9,878 nucleotides of DNA from Planctomycetaceae bacterium UBA4732 (GTDB lineage: Bacteria > Planctomycetota > Planctomycetia > Gemmatales > Gemmataceae): the NCBI GenBank assembly GCA_002404095.1, contig DHJA01000276.1, positions 22,344-32,221 on the forward strand, written 5' to 3'. Shown here in pieces: positions 6,037 through 9,878 of this stretch (the stretch's first letter is position 1; every line of letters begins with the position of its first letter). A program made the position numbers and the translations under genes. Below the pieces are notes generated by a model that did no database searches, was not told where the DNA came from, and was given only the letters and a program-made list of their open reading frames with translations.

Positions 6037-6250
6037 GCTACGCGTCTTATCTGGCCGGGAGGCGTGCGCCATCTTGGAACGGCACGGCTTCGTCCACGTA
6101 CGCCAACGCAGCAGTCACATCATCATGCAAAAGGCGACGGCTGGAGGAACCACAACGGTTCCCATACCTGACCACAAGGAATTGCGGATTGGTACGCTGC
6201 GTTCCATCATCCGGCAGTCGGGCCTGCCGCGTGCGGAGTTTGAAGCGTAA
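6029..6250 (+). CDS. hicA: HicA toxin, mRNA interferase
   Basis: 73 residues from TTG 6029, which gives the family-typical start MGKLRVLSGREAC; no later start would preserve it. The double-stranded-RNA-binding-like fold of HicA is recognisable: KLRVLSGREACAILERHGF, VRQRSSHIIMQK, then PIPDHKELRIGTLRSIIRQSG. The catalytic His is His30 in S-S-H; the usual motif is G-S-H, so the first position is Ser. HicA toxins cleave mRNA during translation and are blocked by HicB. The gene overlaps hicB upstream and ends 19 bases before the 3' end of a convergent hicB on the other strand. Confidence 0.9.
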   Translation: MGKLRVLSGREACAILERHGFVHVRQRSSHIIMQKATAGGTTTVPIPDHKELRIGTLRSIIRQSGLPRAEFEA

Positions 6251-6269
6251 AACGGACGGAAACAGGGAT

Positions 6270-6512
6270 TTACAGGAGTCCCGCCGCATCGCGGGCTAGG
6301 CAGTCTTCGTGGGCGACAGCGAGCCAGCCCTCCGCCGCCTCGCGGAGGTTGGCGCGAACTTCGTCGAGGGTTTCGCCCTGGGTGTGACAGCCGGGAAGCG
6401 CGGGGATGGAAGCGGAATAGCCGCCGGCATCGGGTTCAGGGCGGATGATCGCGGTAAGGACAACGGCGACATCAACGGCGACGGGCAGGGGTGACGCGGC
6501 GGCACGGCTCAT
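6270..6512 (-). CDS. Solitary HicB-family antitoxin
   Basis: 80 residues from ATG at 6512 (minus strand), preceded by TGGAGGAT. The open frame extends to 6632, but that part is an unlikely Arg/Pro-rich stretch and overlaps the 3' end of the next minus-strand gene. VVLTAIIRPEPDAGGYSASI, PALPGCHTQGETLDEVRANL, REAAEGWL is a clear HicB fold with the GCHTQGET motif. No hicA lies beside it on this strand; the nearest is the convergent plus-strand hicA. A 9-base inverted repeat, ACAGGGATT (6262-6270) and AATCCCTGT (6527-6535), flanks the gene. Confidence 0.85.
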   Translation of the reverse strand: MSRAAASPLPVAVDVAVVLTAIIRPEPDAGGYSASIPALPGCHTQGETLDEVRANLREAAEGWLAVAHEDCLARDAAGLL

Positions 6513-6582
6513 GGTTGAGATCCTCCAATCCCTGTAGCCTATCGCGGGGCTGCTGCGAGGTCGAGGGCAGACGAAGCCGAAA

Positions 6583-8115
6583 TTATGGTAAGGGTTTCGG
6601 CACGGCCGGCGCCGGCTGGGCCGCTTGCTCAAGCAGCTTGCGGACGGCTTGATTTCTCTCCGCGCCGACCCCTTTCCGCTTTGACTCTTGGGCGGCTTTG
6701 TCCCATTCCTGCTTTCTCACGTCTTCGACAAACTTGGGAAATTTCGTCCTGAGGCCGTTCACGCCAAGGTTATAGGCCATATCCGTTAGCGCCTCTTGCG
6801 CACTTGGCGGATACTTTGCGTAGTCCGCGAACTTGTCTTTGACCGCGGCCTCCATGCGGCCGTAGGTCAGATCGAAAAGGTCTTTTTGTTGCTGCTGGCT
6901 GATCTCTTCGAGGGTGTTGTCCTTCAAGTATTGATTCACTTCCCGTCCTTTTAGTCCAAGCTCCTTCGCGGCTTTGAAGAGCGCACTGCCGCCGTGCTTT
7001 TCAAGGAACGCCTTGGCGTCGGCGCCGGAAAGACCCGCGGCCTCGGCGTACAATTTGGCCTGCGCCTCGCTCACGCCGGCGGCTCGTAGGTCGTCCTGAA
7101 TCTCCTTGGCGGTGCGTTTTTTCATGTCGTAGCCGCGGCCGATGGTCACGCCTGACTTGTCACTCGGAACGTGAGGCCGTCGGCTGTGATACGGCCCACC
7201 CTCGTTGCCTTCGCCGTCGAATGTTACTTGACCGCGAGGCACGGCCAAGAGATTGGGCTTCCGGCGATCCGGCATAGCGATGATGCCCGCTTTCTTGAGC
7301 AAAATGCCGAGAGCAGTCTTGTTCAAATCGGGCGCTTGGGTCTCACGCTCCTGGGTCAGCGCGGCCAGGGCGTCCTTTCTTTCATTAACAGCGCGCTTGT
7401 CCAAGCGGCTCTTCTTCAAATCCACTTTGGGGAAATGGATCATTTGGCCGTCATCGCCCTTGCGAAACCGCTCGGCGTAGATGGCGTTGATCAAATCCTC
7501 GTCGCTCACCCCGCCCTTGCCATCCGGACCAGGTTTTTCGGATAGTTGCTTCTTGTCCCACTGCTTCAGAGCCGCCTCGATAACCTGCACCGCGCTACCC
7601 CGAGGATCAGAGGGCGGCCCATTCTGCACGGCCGTGGACCAGAGGACGTTGCGTAAAGTATCACCGCGAGCATCCACGTCCAGGCCGAGCTTTTCTTTGA
7701 TCGCGTTCACCACCGGAGTGTAGTGGGTGTCGAAGATGAACTCGCGCTCGTTATTAACAAACTCCTCGCCTTCCCGCTTGACGACTTCCTTCCACTTCGT
7801 CTCGAACTCCGGCGTACCGGGGGCAATTTCTTTGAACGAATCTGGCTTGCCCGCGTCTGGTTCCCGGAAGTCTTCCGCGTAATACTCGTCAACGAATGTC
7901 TTCACGGTCGAAGACTTGCCGACGCCACGTTGGGAAGCGAACTGGAAGGAGCCGTAGGAAATTCCGCCCGGATCGTTCTCGCCTGGAGAGATGGTTTGCG
8001 GCCCCCTGTTGCCGACCTCTTGTGTGGAGGACAGCCAACCGAGCGGTTTGGTTTGCGCCGTCGCGCTCAAGGGTGCAAGAACGGTAAGCACGATCACGGC
8101 CGTCACGGTCTTCAA
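6583..8115 (-). CDS. Exported two-domain cell-wall hydrolase (chitosanase-like plus pesticin-type lysozyme-like)
   Basis: 510 residues from TTG at 8115, chosen because AAGGGAGA stands 5 bases upstream and the protein then starts with a proper signal peptide (MKTVTAVIVLTVLAPLSATA, cut near Ala20). An upstream ATG at 8187 would read through a strong hairpin. Domain 1 (about 25-225) has QEVGNRGPQTIS, DPGGISYGSFQFAS, WKEV, NVLWSTAVQNG and SDEDLINAIYAER, the pattern of phage/T6SS-associated chitosanase-like peptidoglycan hydrolases. A Lys/Arg-rich linker follows. Domain 2 (about 297-498) has EGNEGGPYH, SGVTIGRGYD, an IS...DL segment and QEALTDMAYNLG, resembling the pesticin-type lysozyme fold. Glu302 or Glu305, Thr324 and Asp330 are candidate catalytic residues (Thr-to-Asp spacing of 6 matches pesticin from memory). 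The C-terminus ends in a short Pro/Ala tail. Substrate is probably peptidoglycan; this is inference. Confidence 0.82.
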   Translation of the reverse strand: MKTVTAVIVLTVLAPLSATAQTKPLGWLSSTQEVGNRGPQTISPGENDPGGISYGSFQFASQRGVGKSSTVKTFVDEYYAEDFREPDAGKPDSFKEIAPGTPEFETKWKEVVKREGEEFVNNEREFIFDTHYTPVVNAIKEKLGLDVDARGDTLRNVLWSTAVQNGPPSDPRGSAVQVIEAALKQWDKKQLSEKPGPDGKGGVSDEDLINAIYAERFRKGDDGQMIHFPKVDLKKSRLDKRAVNERKDALAALTQERETQAPDLNKTALGILLKKAGIIAMPDRRKPNLLAVPRGQVTFDGEGNEGGPYHSRRPHVPSDKSGVTIGRGYDMKKRTAKEIQDDLRAAGVSEAQAKLYAEAAGLSGADAKAFLEKHGGSALFKAAKELGLKGREVNQYLKDNTLEEISQQQQKDLFDLTYGRMEAAVKDKFADYAKYPPSAQEALTDMAYNLGVNGLRTKFPKFVEDVRKQEWDKAAQESKRKGVGAERNQAVRKLLEQAAQPAPAVPKPLP

Positions 8116-8147
8116 GGCATTCTCCCTTGCGTAGATGCAGCTTGGGG

Positions 8148-8189
8148 AAGTGATTGGGGCCGCTCCGAACGGGGCGACCCCAATCACTT
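8148..8189 (-). terminator. Strong hairpin between two minus-strand genes (terminator-like or RNA-processing)
   Basis: AAGTGATTGGGGCCGC (8148-8163) and GCGACCCCAATCACTT (8174-8189) are reverse complements except for one position. That position is a G-U pair in the minus-strand RNA, so the stem is effectively 16 bp with a 10-base loop. It starts 14 bases after the stop of the coiled-coil gene and ends 33 bases before the start of the hydrolase gene. No T-run follows on either strand, so classic Rho-independent termination is doubtful; a role in RNA stability or in lowering expression of the downstream gene is possible. Confidence 0.6.
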
Positions 8190-8202
8190 GTAGACGGCTG
8201 AG

Positions 8203-8964
8203 TTACCGTGCTAGCCCACGTACATGCGTGCCGTTGGCCCGGTAGTATGGGTCATCGTCATCGCTTGGTGGCCGTTGCATCCGCTGCCGCTCCATCTCGG
8301 CCGCTTGAGCATCGGCACGCGCCCGGTTCAGATTTTCCTGCGCCTTTGCTCTCTCGTAAAGGGCGTTGTCCTTCTCCTGTTTAGTGTCTCGTGCGGCCTG
8401 ATAATTGTTGAGTGCATCCTGATAGTATTTAGAAACTTCCGCTTCTTTTTCGTGGAGTCGATCGCAACTCTGCTGGAAGTCTTCGCGTTTCGCCTCCAGA
8501 TTCTTGTAAAGCGCCCGGATCTCGCCGATGACCAGTTCTCCGGTCTTCGGGTCGTAGTATTTCAGGTAGGACTCGCCGGAATACGGGTTAAACGCCCCCA
8601 TTCGCTGGTAGCCTTCCTTTTCAGACACTCCTAGTTTCTCGCGTGCCTCGTCTACGGCGGCCATCACCTTGTCCTTGTACCGCAGGCTGATCACGTTGGA
8701 GTAAATCTGGTGTCGGGCCAGCCACTCCCCACTCTCGTTGGTCTTCTTGTCCACCTGTTGGTTGAGGTCGTTGGCGTTGTCTCGGTATTTCTTATTCGAG
8801 TCGTCGGAGCGGCTCTTTGCGTACTGGAAGTTCTGACTCTTTTGGTTGACCACCATTTGCGCCTCGCCTACGGCGGTTTGCTGGTCCTGGTAAGCGGTAT
8901 TGGGTTGCGCGCTGGCGACTATCGACGTTGCCAAGAGCGCGAAGGCGGCGATCATCATTCGCAT
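8203..8964 (-). CDS. Exported coiled-coil protein of unknown function
   Basis: 253 residues from ATG at 8964, chosen because AGAGGAGA is 6 bases upstream and a signal peptide starts there (MRMMIAAFALLATSIVASAQ, cut after A-S-A). The mature part is very polar and rich in Q, N, K, E, D and Y. Two long helical, probably coiled-coil, stretches (about 25-120 and 150-235, e.g. EAEVSKYYQDALNNYQAARD and KAQENLNRARADAQAAEMER) flank a short Gly/Pro segment, GAFNPYSGESYLKYYDPKTG. It ends with an acidic SDDDDPYY patch and a basic tail. I recognise no family. It lies between the Cys-rich peptide gene (63-base gap) and the wall hydrolase (87-base gap), so the three may form one operon of exported products. 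Confidence 0.8.
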   Translation of the reverse strand: MRMMIAAFALLATSIVASAQPNTAYQDQQTAVGEAQMVVNQKSQNFQYAKSRSDDSNKKYRDNANDLNQQVDKKTNESGEWLARHQIYSNVISLRYKDKVMAAVDEAREKLGVSEKEGYQRMGAFNPYSGESYLKYYDPKTGELVIGEIRALYKNLEAKREDFQQSCDRLHEKEAEVSKYYQDALNNYQAARDTKQEKDNALYERAKAQENLNRARADAQAAEMERQRMQRPPSDDDDPYYRANGTHVRGLAR

Positions 8965-9027
8965 GACATTTCTCCTCTGGGAAAGTGGTGTAATACTCAT
9001 TAAAGCCGATTGTTTGAGCCGCAAGGT

Positions 9028-9309
9028 TCACGCGTCCGGCGGCGCCTTCAAAGCAGGCAGCGGGTCGGGGATCTTCTTCAACTCAATTTTCTTGGGCGCG
9101 GTCAGGTTGTCCGAATCGGCCAGCTGACCCGATTGCGATCCGTTGCCGGTCAGCGTTTCGCATGGCTGGCAGCAAACGCACGGCGGCGGGTAGTAAACGC
9201 ACACCGGCGAGTAGCATTGTCGGCTTCTCCGATGGCAGGCATCGGCGTCTCTGCCGCCGATGGCGATCACCATGACGGTGATCGCAACCACGAGGATCAG
9301 TCTGCGCAT
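9028..9309 (-). CDS. Small Cys-rich exported protein
   Basis: 93 residues from ATG at 9309, with AAGGAGA 7 bases upstream. Residues 1-24 form a signal peptide (MRRLILVVAITVMVIAIGG then A-D-A|C). The mature start is Cys-rich: C-HRRSRQ-C-YSPV-C-VYYPPP-C-V-CC-QP-C, seven Cys in about 26 residues, likely disulfide-bonded or metal-binding. The C-terminal half is polar and ends in a Lys/Pro/Leu-rich KKIELKKIPDPLPALKAPP. Short exported proteins of this kind, with CHRR near the cleavage site, are common in planctomycetes; no function is known to me. The A-D-A-C cleavage context is not a good lipobox. First gene of the likely minus-strand unit. Confidence 0.78.
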   Translation of the reverse strand: MRRLILVVAITVMVIAIGGRDADACHRRSRQCYSPVCVYYPPPCVCCQPCETLTGNGSQSGQLADSDNLTAPKKIELKKIPDPLPALKAPPDA

Positions 9310-9340
9310 TCTGGGTCTCCTTAAAACAAGGGGGTCGGAC

Positions 9341-9362
9341 GTAGGGCGGATCGCCGCCCTAC
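9341..9362. repeat. GTAGGGCGG palindrome
   Basis: Perfect inverted repeat: GTAGGGCGG (9341-9349), loop ATCG, CCGCCCTAC (9354-9362). It lies in the untranslated leader of the minus-strand Cys-rich gene. The arm resembles the GC-rich palindrome at 9851-9870, and both look like members of a dispersed REP-type intergenic repeat family. Confidence 0.6.
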
Positions 9363-9383
9363 CGCGTGTGTTAATCTGGGTAG

Positions 9384-9410
9384 ACTCTAACAGGGGGGGG
9401 GCCGCGTCAA
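9384..9410 (-). promoter_or_regulatory. Possible promoter with a homopolymer spacer, for the minus-strand exported-protein genes
   Basis: On the minus strand, TTGACG (9410-9405) is followed after 15 bases by TAGAGT (9389-9384), which carries an extended -10 TG (9392-9391). The spacer holds nine consecutive C (G at 9393-9401 on the plus strand). Predicted transcription would begin about 70 bases before the start of the Cys-rich gene. The 15-base spacer is short; tract length changes would move it toward or away from 17. Matched by eye only. Confidence 0.38.
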
Positions 9411-9432
9411 TGGGGAGATGTTAGATTCTTGT

Positions 9433-9462
9433 AAAAAAACCACTCTGCCATTATCCAGAGTG
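9433..9462 (-). terminator. Rho-independent-type terminator facing left
   Basis: On the minus strand, CACTCTG (9462-9456), an 8-base loop and CAGAGTG (9447-9441) form a perfect 7-bp stem. After one G comes a run of seven T (9439-9433). This is the shape of an intrinsic terminator for leftward transcription. No minus-strand gene is apparent to its right, so what it terminates is unclear. Confidence 0.55.
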
Positions 9463-9506
9463 TTCGAGTCGTCATGCGAGCTAGGAATCGCGGCAAGGAG
9501 CATCAG

Positions 9507-9812
9507 ATGACGCTTAATCCATCAACTACTTCGGACGGCCGCTTCAACGAAGAGGGGGACTGGATCGCGCAACAGTTCTTCTCGCCCGACGACCTCCGCG
9601 CGTCGCCAGAGGAATACGTCGCTCTGCACGCTCAGGCATTAGGCTGCTTCTCATTCCACTTCTATCGCTACCGCGATCCTACTTTGGGCGCTTGGGTGCG
9701 CCGCGTGGGCGAACTTCTCTCAACCGAGGCGGAGGTTGAGCGCTGCCGACAGCGATTCTTGTCTTCGGAGGAATGGACGACGGTTCGCCGGCAAGAGGTT
9801 GAAGGTCTGTAA
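9507..9812 (+). CDS. Hypothetical protein
   Basis: 101 residues from ATG 9507, chosen for AGGAG 6 bases upstream; an in-frame ATG at 9474 would add 11 residues (MRARNRGKEHQ) but has no clear ribosome-binding site. The protein is acidic and soluble, with FNEEGDWIAQQFFSPDDLRA, then EEYVALHAQALGCFSFHFYR, and a C-terminal helical part, GELLSTEAEVERCRQRFL. No signal peptide, membrane segment or family that I recognise. It is divergent from the exported-protein genes and followed within 40 bases by a GC-rich palindrome. Confidence 0.65.
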   Translation: MTLNPSTTSDGRFNEEGDWIAQQFFSPDDLRASPEEYVALHAQALGCFSFHFYRYRDPTLGAWVRRVGELLSTEAEVERCRQRFLSSEEWTTVRRQEVEGL

Positions 9813-9850
9813 ACGCGGCGTCGGCTTGACGGACAATTCCTATGCGAAAA

Positions 9851-9870
9851 GGGCGGGGAAACCCCGCCCC
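9851..9870. repeat. GC-rich palindrome, REP-like
   Basis: GGGCGGGG (9851-9858), loop AAA, CCCCGCCC (9862-9869), followed by CTAC. Read on the minus strand it is GTAGGGGCGGGG and its complement, related to the GTAGGGCGG palindrome at 9341-9362. It stands 38 bases after the stop of the preceding gene and could also stop or stabilise its transcript, but there is no T-run. Confidence 0.55.
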
Positions 9871-9878
9871 TACAGAGG

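Noticed and set aside
6583..8115. Phage endolysin of a prophage
   Set aside because: No holin, tail, integrase or other phage gene in the window, and the protein has a Sec-type signal peptide beside other exported proteins.
8116..8187. N-terminal extension of the wall hydrolase to ATG 8187
   Set aside because: The extension is encoded by a strong hairpin, and the TTG at 8115 has a good ribosome-binding site plus signal peptide.
7171..8193. Plus-strand open frames opposite the hydrolase gene
   Set aside because: Antisense shadows; the minus-strand frame has clear domains and a signal peptide.

Overview
The window reads as a piece of a GC-rich bacterial chromosome, most likely a planctomycete or a close relative. 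I infer this from the overall style, not from a marker gene: small hypothetical proteins typical of that group, palindromic GTAGGGCGG-type intergenic repeats, secreted Cys-rich peptides and many orphan toxin-antitoxin parts. No rRNA, tRNA, CRISPR array or transposase is visible.

Layout. (1) Positions 2-1876 hold the C-terminal ~70% of the homodimeric pyruvate dehydrogenase E1 (aceE); its start lies upstream of the window. (2) Positions 1883-4464 hold a string of small same-strand genes: a lone HicB-like protein, a two-gene hypothetical pair, a two-TM membrane protein, a small DPIVEEVR-type protein, another hypothetical and an orphan DUF433 antitoxin. Four copies of a related imperfect palindrome punctuate this string at gene 3' ends. 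Two copies (2108-2205 and 3770-3869) are complete, with terminal GCCGAA(C) and GTTCGGC arms and inner arms, and look like integron attC sites. I interpret the stretch as an integrase-less gene-cassette array, partly decayed, lying between aceE and aceF. (3) Positions 4513-5799 hold the pyruvate dehydrogenase E2 gene (aceF), with lipoyl, peripheral-subunit-binding and catalytic domains. (4) Positions 5815-6250 hold a complete hicB-hicA toxin-antitoxin pair. It converges with a solitary hicB on the minus strand (6270-6512). (5) Positions 6583-9309 hold three minus-strand genes for exported proteins, in transcription order: a Cys-rich small protein, a coiled-coil periplasmic protein and a two-domain cell-wall hydrolase (chitosanase-like plus pesticin-type lysozyme-like). 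A possible promoter with a nine-base G/C homopolymer in its spacer lies upstream. (6) Positions 9507-9812 hold a small plus-strand hypothetical gene, followed by a GC-rich palindrome at the window end.

How the parts fit. AceE and AceF are the E1 and E2 subunits that decarboxylate pyruvate and make acetyl-CoA. The small genes between them have no evident link to that reaction and look like mobile cargo that has opened up a pdh operon. The minus-strand block is a separate unit aimed at the cell envelope. The most interesting items are the attC-like array inside the pdh locus, protein C-termini encoded by those palindromes, a DUF433 gene whose toxin partner seems deleted, the bifunctional exported muramidase, and the homopolymer-containing promoter.
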